Source: CAVXFS01 sp049582805
Lineage (GTDB): Bacteria; Pseudomonadota; Gammaproteobacteria; Burkholderiales; Gallionellaceae
Assembly (NCBI GenBank): GCA_049582805.1
Contig: JBAUUR010000116.1
Coordinates: 1-53,987, forward strand
Length of the DNA: 53,987 nucleotides
Direction: 5' to 3'
Part shown: in pieces, positions 16,885-25,977 of the stretch
How the letters are laid out: every line of letters starts with the position of its first letter
Position numbering within the stretch: the stretch's first letter is position 1
Notes under the pieces: model-generated
Told to the model about the DNA's origin: nothing
Seen by the model: only the letters and a program-made list of their open reading frames with translations
The model's database searches: none
Position numbers and translations under genes: made by a program

Positions 16885-17911
16885 GCGCCACTGCCCATTG
16901 CTGCCAGCGCCAGGTGTCGCGGCACATCCGCTCCAGACCAAATTCCGCACGCCAGCCGAGCAACGCCTTGGCAAGTTGCGGATCGGCGTAACACGCAGCG
17001 ATGTCGCCCGCCCGGCGTCCCACAATGCGGTACGGAATCTTTTTTCCGCTCGCGCGTTCGAAGGCATGCACCATGTCCAGCACGCTGTAGCCCTCACCCG
17101 TTCCGAGATTCACGGTTATCACACCTGCAGACTTGCCGAGATGATCCAGCGCCGCCAGATGTCCCCTGGCTAGGTCCACCACATGGATGTAGTCGCGCAC
17201 CCCGGTCCCATCCGCAGTCGGATAGTCATCGCCGAACACCGACAGGAACTCGCGCTTGCCCGCCGCCACCTGGCTGATGTAGGGCATCAGGTTATTCGGG
17301 ATGCCGCTCGGGCTTTCCCCGATCAGCCCGCTGTCATGCGCACCGACCGGGTTGAAATAACGCAGCAACGCAATACGCCATTGCGGGTCGGCGACAGCGA
17401 CGTCACGCAGCACGTCCTCCACCATGATCTTGGAGCGTCCATAAGGATTGGTCGCCCCCAGCGGAAAATCCTCGCGGATCGGCAGCGCAGCGGGAGCGCC
17501 GTAAACAGTGGCGGACGAACTGAACACCAGCGTCCTGACACCGTGCCGCATCATCGCATCGAACAGCACCATGCTGCCGTGCACGTTGTTGTCGTAATAT
17601 GCCAGCGGATGCGCAACGGATTCGCCCACCGCCTTGAGCCCGGCGAAATGCAGCACCGCAGCAATGGAATGGCCGGCAAAAATCCGCTCCAGCGCCGCCT
17701 TGTCGCGGATGTCGCCCTCGATGAATTGCGGTTGCCGTCCGGCGATTTGCCCGATGCGCTCCAGCACGCTGGCTTTGCTGTTGCACAGGTTGTCGAACAC
17801 GATCACTTCATGTCCGGCCTGCAACAGTTCCACGCAGGTATGCGAGCCGATGTAGCCGGCCCCGCCGGTGACCAGCACCGCACCGGATGTTACGGAAATC
17901 AGGGAATCCAT
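16871..17911 (-). CDS. galE: UDP-glucose 4-epimerase
   Basis: A 346-residue extended SDR interconverting UDP-Glc and UDP-Gal (or the GlcNAc forms). The NAD-binding VTGGAGYIGSHTCVELLQAGH is at residues ~14-34. The catalytic Ser and Tyr-Lys lie in FSSSATVYG and NPYGRSKIMVE, and substrate-binding RYFNPVGAH plus GDDYPTADGTGVRDYIHVVD are intact. Length is normal for GalE (about 338). It lies within the polysaccharide operon 10 bases from the upstream GT4 gene and overlaps the epimerase start, so it probably supplies Gal or GalNAc donors to this locus. Confidence 0.95.
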   Translation of the reverse strand: MDSLISVTSGAVLVTGGAGYIGSHTCVELLQAGHEVIVFDNLCNSKASVLERIGQIAGRQPQFIEGDIRDKAALERIFAGHSIAAVLHFAGLKAVGESVAHPLAYYDNNVHGSMVLFDAMMRHGVRTLVFSSSATVYGAPAALPIREDFPLGATNPYGRSKIMVEDVLRDVAVADPQWRIALLRYFNPVGAHDSGLIGESPSGIPNNLMPYISQVAAGKREFLSVFGDDYPTADGTGVRDYIHVVDLARGHLAALDHLGKSAGVITVNLGTGEGYSVLDMVHAFERASGKKIPYRIVGRRAGDIAACYADPQLAKALLGWRAEFGLERMCRDTWRWQQWAVAHGLG

Positions 17912-17921
17912 CGAATCACGC

Positions 17922-19067
17922 TCACTGGAAAATACGTTGATAAAAAGCGATCAGGTGCGCCAGCACCGCACGCCGTTCAAATTGCATCGCCCTGACCCGC
18001 GCCTGCTTTCCCAGGCGCCTTCTCAGCGCCGGATCATCGTGCAAACTTTTCAGGCGCTGCAGAAAGGCGCGTTGGTCATTCAACGGATGCACCAACCCCT
18101 CGACGCCGTCGCTGACCACCATGCGCGTGCCGGGAATATCCGACACCAGCAACGGACGGGCGCACGCACCGCCTTCCAGCAGGGCATACGGCACGCCTTC
18201 GTGCTCGCTCGGCAGCACCACCACGTCGCACGCCAGATACAAGGGCCGCATGTCGTGGCAATTGCCCAGTGCGCGTATGCCGGGCGGGTTCGCCCCGAGC
18301 ACGCGCATCACATCCTGCCCATCGCATCCCGCCAGCAACAGCAAGGCGTCCGCTGCGGCATAGCCGGACGCGAGCCAGGCCTTGAGCAGGAAATCGAATC
18401 CCTTCCTCTTGTGCGGACGCCCTACATACAGCACCACGAATGCATCGTCCGGCAACGACAAGTTGCGGCGCTCGCGCTGCCGCGCCAGCGCGTCATCCGC
18501 CTCCGGCGGATAGTCCGCAAAATCCAGGCCGCAAGCCGATCCCGGTCCGAGCACCTGTGCCTTCGCCGCATCCACCAGACCATCGCGCACGAACAAGTCC
18601 ATCAATTCCGGGTTGACGAACAGCACATGCGTGGCCAGCGAGCAGTTCAATTTTTCCAGTTGCCCGAACATCCAATGCAGCAAACCACTGGTTCCCCAAT
18701 ATGCCGAACCATGGCTGTGGTAAATCCTGACCTTTACGCCCGCCAGCCTGGCCGCCAGCAAAGGCAGCAAACTGCCTTTGGTCTGGTGCGCATGCACCCC
18801 TGCGGGACGGTTGCGGATGAATTCGCGCCACAGGCTGATGGATCGCGGCAACGCCACCAGTGGATTCACGTGCAGTGTGAATGGCGCCAGGCGTTTACGC
18901 ACCTGCATCTTGTGGAAAAACTCTTCCGCCTGCTCATGGCGCTCCGCCCACAGCTCCACATTGAAGCCCGCCTCGGCCAGGGCCTGCACCATCGGCTCGA
19001 CATAGCGATGCGCACTTACCCGATTGGTGATGAAGTGGATGATTGAGGTGTTTGTGTTTGCGCTCAC
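17922..19067 (-). CDS. Glycosyltransferase family 4 (GT-B)
   Basis: A 381-residue GT-B enzyme. I choose the GTG at 19067, whose first bases overlap the upstream TGA (GTGA). An ATG at 19112 would overlap the previous gene by 48 bases. The N-domain starts TSIIHFITNRVSAHRYVEPM, HAHQTKGSLLPLLAARL is the typical acceptor-side motif, and the C-domain has VVLYVGRPHKRKGFDFLLKA and the donor-binding SEHEGVPYALLEGGACARP. This resembles N,N'-diacetylbacillosaminyl or fucosaminyl transferases of the PglA/WbpT kind, but substrate cannot be fixed. Confidence 0.9.
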   Translation of the reverse strand: MSANTNTSIIHFITNRVSAHRYVEPMVQALAEAGFNVELWAERHEQAEEFFHKMQVRKRLAPFTLHVNPLVALPRSISLWREFIRNRPAGVHAHQTKGSLLPLLAARLAGVKVRIYHSHGSAYWGTSGLLHWMFGQLEKLNCSLATHVLFVNPELMDLFVRDGLVDAAKAQVLGPGSACGLDFADYPPEADDALARQRERRNLSLPDDAFVVLYVGRPHKRKGFDFLLKAWLASGYAAADALLLLAGCDGQDVMRVLGANPPGIRALGNCHDMRPLYLACDVVVLPSEHEGVPYALLEGGACARPLLVSDIPGTRMVVSDGVEGLVHPLNDQRAFLQRLKSLHDDPALRRRLGKQARVRAMQFERRAVLAHLIAFYQRIFQ

Positions 19068-19930
19068 ATCCCTTCCTTGCAGGAAGATATGCGCGATCTC
19101 AATAAATTCCATGAGGCCGCATAAGTATCAAGACCAGCGGTCGAATATCTGGCATTGCGTCCGGAAAGGGCGCGCCAGATGTCCGCCGCGCTTTTGACGA
19201 CAAACATCAACATTGCCATAAGCAAGTATCGCCATTCCCGCCGGCCGGAAAATTCCAGCATTTGCGCACGCAAAAAATTTCTCCTGGCCACCTGGTTGCT
19301 GCGGAGCAAAACCCGGTCACGCACCCGATAGGCAAACAGCATTTCTGGCAGGCAGGCAAACCGGCTGGTCGGGTAACTGCGCAGGAGCAGATCCTGATCT
19401 TCGGCCCGTTCGACTTCCGGAATGCGGTAACGGTATTTTCTGAACCACTCGGCCCTGCCCATCCACGTTGGATGGGGAAGATAGAATCCATTCCATGGGT
19501 GCTTGCAAATCTCCTCGTGCGTCTGGCGAAACGGGAACAGTCCCATGGCATCTCCCGAACTATTGAACAGGAGGGCTGCCGTTCCCAGCAAGTCAATGTT
19601 CGGGTTTGACTCCAGATATTCAACCTGGCGAGCCAGCCGATCGGGAAAGCACAAATCGTCCGCATCCATTCGCGCCAGATACTTTCCGCCGGCGTGGTCT
19701 ATCCCTTCGTTCAGACGAACCGAAAGTCTCCTGTTGAATCCATCCGCATAGATCCTGATGCGCGGGTCATCAAACTGTCTGACGATTTTCAACGTGTCGT
19801 CGCCTGATCCGTCATCGATAAACATTAACTCCCAGTTGGAATACGTCTGCAAAAGGATGGATGCGATCGAATCCGCAACCGTTTTTTCGGCATTGTATGC
19901 CGGCAAAATTATACTGACCAATGGCGTCAT
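19064..19930 (-). CDS. Glycosyltransferase family 2 (GT-A)
   Basis: A 288-residue inverting GT-A enzyme. The ATG at 19930 gives the standard start MTPLVSIILPAYNAEKTV; upstream codons are non-native. Motifs: MFIDDGSGDDT (nucleotide-binding Asp), ARMDADDLCFPDRL (DXD metal site), a WMGRAEWFRKYRYR acceptor region and ERAEDQDLLLR (ED catalytic-base region). A C-terminal hydrophobic helix (YLLMAMLMFVVK) may anchor it to the membrane. It ends in a GTGA overlap with the GT4 gene. Donor unknown. Confidence 0.9.
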   Translation of the reverse strand: MTPLVSIILPAYNAEKTVADSIASILLQTYSNWELMFIDDGSGDDTLKIVRQFDDPRIRIYADGFNRRLSVRLNEGIDHAGGKYLARMDADDLCFPDRLARQVEYLESNPNIDLLGTAALLFNSSGDAMGLFPFRQTHEEICKHPWNGFYLPHPTWMGRAEWFRKYRYRIPEVERAEDQDLLLRSYPTSRFACLPEMLFAYRVRDRVLLRSNQVARRNFLRAQMLEFSGRREWRYLLMAMLMFVVKSAADIWRALSGRNARYSTAGLDTYAASWNLLRSRISSCKEGM

Positions 19931-19961
19931 GGTGTTCGGAGTATCGGTTATGGCTGCTGCA

Positions 19962-20846
19962 TCATTCAACCCGGATCCAGTCCGGCGGGCACAAGGTGGA
20001 GGTATCCACGCGGCCTTTGGCAAACCATCTTGCCGGGTAATAGATTCGCTTCCCGGTGTTGCAGTTCAGCCAGGCACCCCACCAACTGAAGGAGCTGTTG
20101 GCAATAATGTGATGCCGGCACAAACTCATCAATTGCATATCCCGGTAGCCTTCCGTTCCATGATTGTGCCCGATGAACCGGCATGGAAAAGGTATTTTCA
20201 AATTCTCCCGTGCCCAGTTCACATCATCGGAAAACACAAAGAAAACGGGTGCCGACACCTCCTTCGCGATCCGGCTTGCCGCATCGTGGTAATAGGCCAC
20301 AGGCAGGAGACCATGGATCGCCCTTGTCCTGACATTGCTGGCATAGTCCCCCCGGCGGATGTGCAGGCTGACGGCATTGCATCCGGCAATCTGCTCCGCC
20401 AATTCCTGGTTTTTTTCTGCCGGAACAGACTGGAATGCAAATTCCTTGCGGATTATTTCCTGGATGGATTTGAAGTATCTTTCCGATTGCCAGTACCCAG
20501 CCAGATAACAATCGTCTGGCGCATCAAATAACCCGGGCCAATAATGAAAATGTGGCTCCACCACAAAATGATCATTCCTGAACAACGCCATCCGGGGCCG
20601 CTTGAGGATGTTGCGCAGCAGGCGTTGTGCCCGCCAGCCAAGCACCCGTTCAATCTGCTTTTGATCAACCGGCTCGAAGTCACCGCAAAAAACCCTGGAT
20701 AGCTCAAAACCGTGATGCAGGCGATATCCCTGAAAGTCGCTCAAGTCGAGATAAAGCGGCTGCCCCTTGGCAACCGCCAGCGCACGCGCTGCTGCATATT
20801 GAAACATCTGGTTACCCAGTCCGCCGAGGATGTTGCCAATGATCAA
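19962..20846 (-). CDS. Alpha-1,2-fucosyltransferase-like protein, GT11
   Basis: A 294-residue GT11 enzyme transferring fucose or a related 6-deoxyhexose from GDP. Signatures: GGLGNQMFQYAAARALA at the N-terminus, the GDP-binding VSLHIRRGDYASN (about residue 165), VFSDDVNWARENL and the C-terminal NSSFSWWGAWL. The start is a TTG at 20846 with an AGGTGAG site six bases upstream, and no ATG is available. It lies 7 bases after the methyltransferase stop. No GDP-fucose biosynthesis genes are in the window, so the donor must come from elsewhere. Confidence 0.92.
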   Translation of the reverse strand: MIIGNILGGLGNQMFQYAAARALAVAKGQPLYLDLSDFQGYRLHHGFELSRVFCGDFEPVDQKQIERVLGWRAQRLLRNILKRPRMALFRNDHFVVEPHFHYWPGLFDAPDDCYLAGYWQSERYFKSIQEIIRKEFAFQSVPAEKNQELAEQIAGCNAVSLHIRRGDYASNVRTRAIHGLLPVAYYHDAASRIAKEVSAPVFFVFSDDVNWARENLKIPFPCRFIGHNHGTEGYRDMQLMSLCRHHIIANSSFSWWGAWLNCNTGKRIYYPARWFAKGRVDTSTLCPPDWIRVE

Positions 20847-20853
20847 CTCAAGC

Positions 20854-21573
20854 TCACCTTTTTACCGCGACGCAATGCCAGCCGAAACAGGCCGTTTCGG
20901 CTGACTCCCGCCCCGGCCGCGCGAGGGCGAAATACAGCAGGCCAAAAAATGCCGCCAGATAAACCAGCGGCCATGTCGCTTGATGCGCCTGTCTTGCCAT
21001 GCCTGGCCAGCGAATCATTTCCTGCCTGAACAACGCAAACCAATCACCGTTGGGGGTCAATTCGGCAATTTCAAAGTGATGCCGGGGCAAGTGATATTCA
21101 TACCAGTAGCGGCTGAAGCCGGTCGCATAGTGGTAAGGCGCGAAATGAACAAGAGATGCAAAAGGAGCCGTCAATATCAATTTGCCTCCGGGCTTGAGCA
21201 GCCGCTGAAATTCGGCCAGGGCAAGCTCGGGCGAAGGTAAATGTTCGAAAACTTCGCTGCACAGAATCGCATCGAACGAAGCATCCGGCTCGGGGATATT
21301 TACGATATCGCAAACAATATCAATCTTGCTGGTATCCCATGCGCCCATTTGCAGGCCGGTATCATTTCCGCGCCCTTCGTATTGGCAAAAATCCTGTGAA
21401 ACATAATCCAGATGCGTACACAGTGGCTTATTGCGCAGCTCTCCCGCACCCGCGTCCAGTATGCGCAATCCCGCAGGCAAGTCGCCCAGCGTTTTCCTTA
21501 GCCACGCCTCACGATTAGCCTCATTTATATCCAGCCGAAGTATTGTTTTGAGGTGTTTTTTTATCTGGAACAT
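20854..21573 (-). CDS. Class I SAM-dependent methyltransferase
   Basis: A 239-residue protein starting at ATG 21573 (MFQIKKHLKTILRLD). Motif I is RILDAGAGELRN (about residue 38), motif II is ILCSEVFEHLPSPE, and the post-motif KPGGKLILTAPFASLVHF is standard. A C-terminal hydrophobic stretch (LVYLAAFFGLLYFALA) suggests membrane association. Probably methylates a sugar or acceptor of the surface glycan; target unknown. Confidence 0.88.
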   Translation of the reverse strand: MFQIKKHLKTILRLDINEANREAWLRKTLGDLPAGLRILDAGAGELRNKPLCTHLDYVSQDFCQYEGRGNDTGLQMGAWDTSKIDIVCDIVNIPEPDASFDAILCSEVFEHLPSPELALAEFQRLLKPGGKLILTAPFASLVHFAPYHYATGFSRYWYEYHLPRHHFEIAELTPNGDWFALFRQEMIRWPGMARQAHQATWPLVYLAAFFGLLYFALARPGRESAETACFGWHCVAVKR

Positions 21574-21589
21574 GATCAAGCAAGACTGT

Positions 21590-22342
21590 TTATTTGCGGA
21601 AGTGGAACAAGCCGCATGCGTATCCGTTTTCACCGGCAGCGTGCAGCGTCGAGTTGTCCACGAGATTCCCGCCGTCATCGACATGGGAGAATGCGACCAG
21701 CTCCATGCGATCGAACAGCGCAACGATGGTGGCTGGCGCGAACACGCGGTGCGCGTTGAAGCACACGCGCTCGCGCCCGACCGGCGTGGACAGGTACAGG
21801 CTGCCGCCCGGACGCACGATGCGCTGCAATTCCTTTGCGGCGGTCTCGCTGCCGTGGGCGTCCAGCGGGTCGCCATAGCGCCCCAGCCCGATGTGCTCGA
21901 TCACGTGCAGACAGGAAAGCGACTCGACGGATTCGGACTCGAACGGCAATTGCGTGATGTTGCCGGCGCGGCAGTCCAGGTTGGGAAGATTTACCTTGAG
22001 CGGGCGGTAATCGACGAACACGGTATTCACGAAGCCGCTCAGGGTGGCGATGGTCATCACGCTCGAGCTCACATCGACATGCTGCGCCGGCATGCTCCGC
22101 GCCACCTTGCGCGCCAGCCATGCGCCCTGGAAGAAATAGTGCGGATCGAACGGCGTGGACAGCACCTTGTCCATCAGGCACGGATAGCTGTCCGCCAGCG
22201 CGGGACGCTTCCCCGCCAGCTTTGCATAACGCGACCATTCCATAAAGTAACCCGGCACGCGCAATAATCCGATCAGCGGCACCGGCTGCAGCAGGGCCCT
22301 GGCCCAGTTTTTGATCCATGCCCGGGAGGTTTGTTTAGGCAT
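21590..22342 (-). CDS. DUF268-family methyltransferase-like protein
   Basis: A 250-residue protein with features of the DUF268 family found in surface-polysaccharide loci: DSYPCLMDKVLSTPFDPHYF (about residue 52), YFFQGAWLARKV, HVDVSSSVM, and a methyltransferase-like C-terminal half (SCLHVIEHIGLGRYGDP, RIVRPGGSLYLSTPVGRERV). It lacks a conventional glycine-rich motif I, as is usual for this family. It lies 16 bases before the next gene of the operon. Exact activity not known. Confidence 0.85.
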   Translation of the reverse strand: MPKQTSRAWIKNWARALLQPVPLIGLLRVPGYFMEWSRYAKLAGKRPALADSYPCLMDKVLSTPFDPHYFFQGAWLARKVARSMPAQHVDVSSSVMTIATLSGFVNTVFVDYRPLKVNLPNLDCRAGNITQLPFESESVESLSCLHVIEHIGLGRYGDPLDAHGSETAAKELQRIVRPGGSLYLSTPVGRERVCFNAHRVFAPATIVALFDRMELVAFSHVDDGGNLVDNSTLHAAGENGYACGLFHFRK

Positions 22343-22411
22343 AATTATTCATTGCGCAACCGGTTACCGGGAAGCCCGCGCATTTATTTGTTCGGGATAA
22401 GCCTTGGCCCG

Positions 22412-23278
22412 TCATTCCCATGCACCACACGCCAACTGTTGCACGGGCTCACCGGCATGGCGCATTGATCTGTAACGATCATACAAGACCCTGCTGCGCA
22501 AGCGGACCAGCAGCCAATAAAACGACTTCAGCAGCAGGCCGCTTATGCCCGAGTAACCCCGTTTGACCAGCGTTGATTTGCGGCATCGCTGGCGTTCATC
22601 CTTGTATGCCTGCTGGCCCTGGATGGATTTCTGACCTTCGTGTCTGCGAAACGCGCTGAACACCATTGGCACATACTCGCAGCGTCCGGCCAGACTCATG
22701 CGCAGGAAGAAATCATAGTCCGCCGCACACTTGAGCCGCGCATCGATGCCGCCGATCCTTTCATAAATCGCGCGCGTCCAGAAACACGCATCCTGCAACG
22801 GCGTCCAGCCGCCGAACAGCATCATGTTCCTCAGTGAATGCATCCGGCCCGAACTCCGGAAGATCACCTTGTCATCCTCGTCAATATAGACATCATCGCC
22901 AAAGATCATGTCCGCACCGGAGTCGGACAGATATTTGCGCGCTTCCTCCAGCGCGCCGTCGAGCAGCAGGTCGCCGCAGTTGATCCAGCACAGGTACTCG
23001 CCCCCGGCGCGGCTGAATCCCTTGGCGATCGCATCGGCATAACCCTGATCCGCTTCGCTCACCCAGCCGCTCAGGTGCTGCTCATAAGAGCGGATGATTT
23101 CGACGCTGTCGTCCGTCGAACCGCCGTCGATCACGAGATACTGGTCGCCCGGGCGCAGGTTGCGGATCACCGATTCGATGGTGCGCGCGAGGTATTGGCC
23201 CATGTTGTAGTTGGGCGTGACGACAGTGAAGGTGTGGGCATTACCATTGAAGGCGTTCACCGGATTGCTTTTATTCAC
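22412..23278 (-). CDS. Glycosyltransferase family 2, parent of several 5' fragments
   Basis: A 288-residue GT-A enzyme. The GTG at 23278 overlaps the TGA of the upstream ATPase gene (GTGA); an ATG at 23299 is the alternative. Motifs: FTVVTPNYNMGQYLARTIES at the start, VIDGGSTDDSVEIIRSYE, CWINCGDLLLDGAL, FGDDVYIDEDD and FWTRAIYERIGG. The first ~52 codons recur as separated fragments at 24477-24665, 25786-25977 and 29022-29074, each next to TA genes. It belongs to the WcaA/rhamnosyltransferase-like GT2 group; donor unknown. Confidence 0.9.
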   Translation of the reverse strand: MNKSNPVNAFNGNAHTFTVVTPNYNMGQYLARTIESVIRNLRPGDQYLVIDGGSTDDSVEIIRSYEQHLSGWVSEADQGYADAIAKGFSRAGGEYLCWINCGDLLLDGALEEARKYLSDSGADMIFGDDVYIDEDDKVIFRSSGRMHSLRNMMLFGGWTPLQDACFWTRAIYERIGGIDARLKCAADYDFFLRMSLAGRCEYVPMVFSAFRRHEGQKSIQGQQAYKDERQRCRKSTLVKRGYSGISGLLLKSFYWLLVRLRSRVLYDRYRSMRHAGEPVQQLACGAWE

Positions 23279-24417
23279 GCCGAAAGTTCCGCCAGCCATT
23301 CCGCCCCCTTCAGGATAGACACCGGACGACGGTATTCCTCCTGGCGCAGTTCACGCACCAACAGAATGGACTTCGCTTCCGGAAACTGTTCGGCAAATTT
23401 AACGAGCGCGGATGCCGGACGATTGTCAGAATGCTTGCATTCGATCAAATGACTGGGCGCGCCTGCTTCGCACAAGACAAAGTCTACTTCCGCACCATCT
23501 TTCGTTCTCAAATAATTAAGGCTGGAATGCTTGCCCACCGTATCCTGTTCGAAGTGGACGTGCTTGAGCAACATGGTGGCGCAGGCATTTTCCCACTTGA
23601 TGCCATTGTCGCCGCGCACATAGCCGGTATCAAAAAAGTACACCTTGGGTTCTTTCAGAATCGCCCGTGCCACATTATGATGGTAAGGCCGCACCAGAAA
23701 AATGACGTAGAGTGCTTCCAGGATGTCGAGGTATCTCGCCACAGTATTCGGCGCAACCTGAAGATCCCGTGCGACTGAAGCGATGGAAAGCGGCGAACCT
23801 ACCCGATCCCGGAGCAATTCCACCAGCAGGCGCATGGCCCTGATTTCATGGATGCGAGAGAATTCCAGCACATCCTCGCGCACCAGATCGGTGAAATACT
23901 GTTGCCGCCACCGTTCGGCTTGGACGGCATCTTCGGCCAGAAATGGCTCCGGCAGACCGCCACGCTCAATCAGGCGGTCGAGTACTTCTTCCGGCCTGGC
24001 ATCGGTCAATTCGACCCATTCCCGCACCGAAAACGGATGGAGACGTGCCTGGAAGTAACGCCCGGCAAGGGATTCCCCGGATTGCCGGTACGTTTCCATA
24101 CGCGCGCTACCGGTAACCAGTATGGCCTGACCCTTGTTACGGCCATCGAACACGCCTTTCAGGTAGCCCTTCCAATCCGGCATCTTGTGAATTTCGTCAA
24201 GGACGAGAAAATCCGCACGCGGACTCCAGCTTTGCCCGAGAAGGATACGACGGTCGTCGGACACATCCCAATTTAAATATTGCGGCCGGTGGTAACTCGC
24301 CATCAAGTCCTTGGCCAATGTGGTTTTCCCAACCTGGCGCGGACCGGTCAGTAGTACCATTTTCTTCCTCAGGTCGGAAAGGACAGTGCCGGAAAGATAG
24401 CGTTTCATGGAGACCAT
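23275..24417 (-). CDS. AAA_14/DUF4143 ATP-binding protein
   Basis: A 380-residue protein with an N-terminal AAA domain (Walker A GPRQVGKTTLAKDL at about 25-38; Walker B DFLVLDEIHKMPDW; sensor ILVTGSARMETYRQ with arginine GRYFQARLHP). It has a middle helical/winged-helix part (SPLSIASVARDLQVAPNTVARYLDILE) and a C-terminal DUF4143 domain with a nuclease-like GAEVDFVLCEAG...LIECKHS motif. Such proteins are common in mobile or accessory regions and are of unknown function. It sits exactly between the intact GT2 gene and a 5' fragment of the same gene, and is fused to GT2 translation by GTGA. The ATG at 24408 is an alternative start. Confidence 0.9.
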   Translation of the reverse strand: MVSMKRYLSGTVLSDLRKKMVLLTGPRQVGKTTLAKDLMASYHRPQYLNWDVSDDRRILLGQSWSPRADFLVLDEIHKMPDWKGYLKGVFDGRNKGQAILVTGSARMETYRQSGESLAGRYFQARLHPFSVREWVELTDARPEEVLDRLIERGGLPEPFLAEDAVQAERWRQQYFTDLVREDVLEFSRIHEIRAMRLLVELLRDRVGSPLSIASVARDLQVAPNTVARYLDILEALYVIFLVRPYHHNVARAILKEPKVYFFDTGYVRGDNGIKWENACATMLLKHVHFEQDTVGKHSSLNYLRTKDGAEVDFVLCEAGAPSHLIECKHSDNRPASALVKFAEQFPEAKSILLVRELRQEEYRRPVSILKGAEWLAELSA

Positions 24418-24476
24418 TATTTCATTGAATGAACAATAGTCAATCCTTTTTGTGTATTTGCTGCAAAATAGTCAGG

Positions 24477-24665
24477 TCAATTCTTCTCGCAGGAATTGAT
24501 GATCTCGACGCTGTCATCGGTCGAGCCGCCGTTAATCACGAAATACTGGTCTCCCGGGCGCAGGTTGCGGATTACCGACTCGATGGTGCGCGCAAGATAT
24601 TGGCCCATGTTGTAATTGGGTGTCACGACAGTAAAGGTATTGGCGTTGTTCATGGCGTCTGGCAA
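24477..24665 (-). pseudogene. 5' fragment of a GT2 gene (copy B)
   Basis: Reads about 62 codons from ATG 24665 to TAA: a short leader, FTVVTPNYNMGQYLARTIES and the GGSTDDSVEII core, then a stop. It differs from the intact GT2 at 22412-23278 at about 6 of 52 residues, with many silent changes. It is therefore an older or foreign paralogue copy truncated 3', not a fresh duplication. Only the nucleotide-binding half-fold remains; no activity expected. Confidence 0.85.
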
Positions 24666-24910
24666 CTGCCCGCAACAACTGCGTGCGCCAACTTTTCAAG
24701 ACCGTAAACCATGGAAAGCTATGCCGCCGAGAATAGCGCTAACATTCCCAGGATCGGCTCTGCATATCAATGTCTGATTGAAGCGTCTGAACGCAACGCA
24801 GCATATGATTGGTATTCAACGTCATGAAATCTGGAAAGGTTAGTTAGGATTAAATGTTCGCCCTTCTACGCGAAACTGGCTGATTTTCTTGCACTCGCAA
24901 TTCATCTATT
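24666..24910. other. Gap with no recognised gene
   Basis: 245 bases between the GT2 fragment and vapC. It is AT-rich in its second half. No gene, repeat or stable hairpin was recognised; it may hold leftover sequence of the foreign donor. Confidence 0.4.
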
Positions 24911-25309
24911 TCATCGCCAATTTTCCACCTCAAGCCCGCTGACGCGTTGGAACTCTGCGAGATTCGAAGTCACCACAACCAATCCTCTAGCCAACCCACT
25001 ACCGGCAATGAGCACGTCATAAGCACCGATGGTTTGCCCCTGTTTCTGCAGTGCCGAACGAAGAACCCCTGCAGCCTTGGCATCGGCGTCATCAAAAGGC
25101 AGGATGGTGATGCTGGCGAGAAACGCATCCATCACTGGCGCCAGTTTCCCAGCCCGATCCGGGTTTAGTTGCAGGCCAAACTCGATCTCCATCCTGGTCA
25201 CTGCGGAGACGGCAATCAATTTGGGAGAGGTTGCCTTGATGCGTGCCGACACCCCTGGCTGGCCTTTGATGAAGTCGCTGACCGTACAAGTATCAAGCAA
25301 GTATTTCAT
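24911..25309 (-). CDS. vapC: PIN-domain ribonuclease toxin VapC
   Basis: A 132-residue PIN nuclease, complete. Acidic active-site residues: Asp6 in YLLDTCTVSDFI, Glu in VTRMEIEFGL (about 42), Asp in GAYDVLIAGS (about 98) and the final acidic position near NLAEFQ. The ATGA overlap with the antitoxin stop couples them. One of the intact toxins in this interval. It is flanked on both sides by GT2 5' fragments. Confidence 0.93.
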   Translation of the reverse strand: MKYLLDTCTVSDFIKGQPGVSARIKATSPKLIAVSAVTRMEIEFGLQLNPDRAGKLAPVMDAFLASITILPFDDADAKAAGVLRSALQKQGQTIGAYDVLIAGSGLARGLVVVTSNLAEFQRVSGLEVENWR

Positions 25310-25542
25310 GCCAACGGATCAGCCGGCGGCGGTTTAAGCTGATCGCGCCCGGCTTCAAACGAAGGCATGTCATCCAAGCCTGTAAAATCCATCACCACAT
25401 CCGGCCATTGGGATTTATTCCGGCGCGCCAGCCAATCCTGTACGGCGCTGCGGATCAGGGCATTGCGGGTTTGGCCGCTTTGCTTCGCGACATCAGCCAA
25501 TTGCTTGCCCGTTTGATCATCAAAATAGACATTAAAGTGCAT
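25306..25542 (-). CDS. vapB: Ribbon-helix-helix antitoxin VapB
   Basis: A 78-residue antitoxin: RHH domain MHFNVYFDDQTGKQLADVAK, then SGQTRNALIRSAVQDWLARR. An acidic/proline tail (FTGLDDMPSFEAGRDQL) binds toxin. The ATG at 25542 has GGAGGG upstream, better than the ATG-like codon at 25554. A perfect 10-bp palindrome just upstream is the likely autoregulatory operator. Confidence 0.92.
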   Translation of the reverse strand: MHFNVYFDDQTGKQLADVAKQSGQTRNALIRSAVQDWLARRNKSQWPDVVMDFTGLDDMPSFEAGRDQLKPPPADPLA

Positions 25543-25552
25543 ATCGCCCTCC

Positions 25553-25576
25553 ATATAACATATTTATATGTTATAT
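25553..25576. promoter_or_regulatory. Palindromic operator upstream of vapB
   Basis: Perfect inverted repeat ATATAACATA-TTTA-TATGTTATAT immediately before the vapB ribosome-binding site; suited to binding an RHH tetramer and overlapping the promoter. Confidence 0.7.
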
Positions 25577-25687
25577 ATTTCTTAACGGGTATTCAAGCCT
25601 GCTGACAACATCTGAAACTGCAGGATTCCCTAGCCCTCATTTCTTCGCGCCACGACATTATTGATCCGGCACCTAAATGGTAGCGCG

Positions 25688-25776
25688 TCATACCGGCGAA
25701 AGCCGGTATCCAGTGGCGCGCAAAGCGCGCCGATGTTTGTTATGGCTGGATTCCGGGTCAAGCCCGGAATGACGGT
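25688..25776. repeat. Imperfect palindromic GTCATACCGG...CCGGAATGAC repeat
   Basis: Outer arms GTCATACCGGC...TATCCAG and CTGGATTCCGGG...AATGAC are roughly complementary, with an inner GGCGCGC/GCGCGCC hairpin. Related in its ends (CTGGATTCC, AATGACG) to the inverted repeat at 29105-29228. A dispersed genomic repeat without coding sequence. Confidence 0.75.
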
Positions 25777-25785
25777 GGTGATATT

Positions 25786-25977
25786 TTAAAAGTGCCGGAT
25801 CAATAGATGTTTCTCATAGGAGCGGATGATCTCGACGCTGTCGTCGGTCGAACCGCCGTCGATCACGAAATACTGGTCGCCCGGGCGCAGGTTGCGGATG
25901 ACCGATTCGATCGTGCGCGCAAGATACTGCCCCATGTTGTAGTTGGGGGTCACAACGGTGAAGGCGCCGTCTTTCAT
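25786..25977 (-). pseudogene. 5' fragment of a GT2 gene (copy C)
   Basis: From ATG 25977 (MKDGAFTVVTPNYN) it reads the same N-terminal GT2 segment to SYEKHLL, then four unrelated residues and a stop. Over the shared 52 residues it differs from the intact GT2 at only two positions. The break lies within a few codons of the break in copy B, suggesting a preferred breakpoint. Confidence 0.85.
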
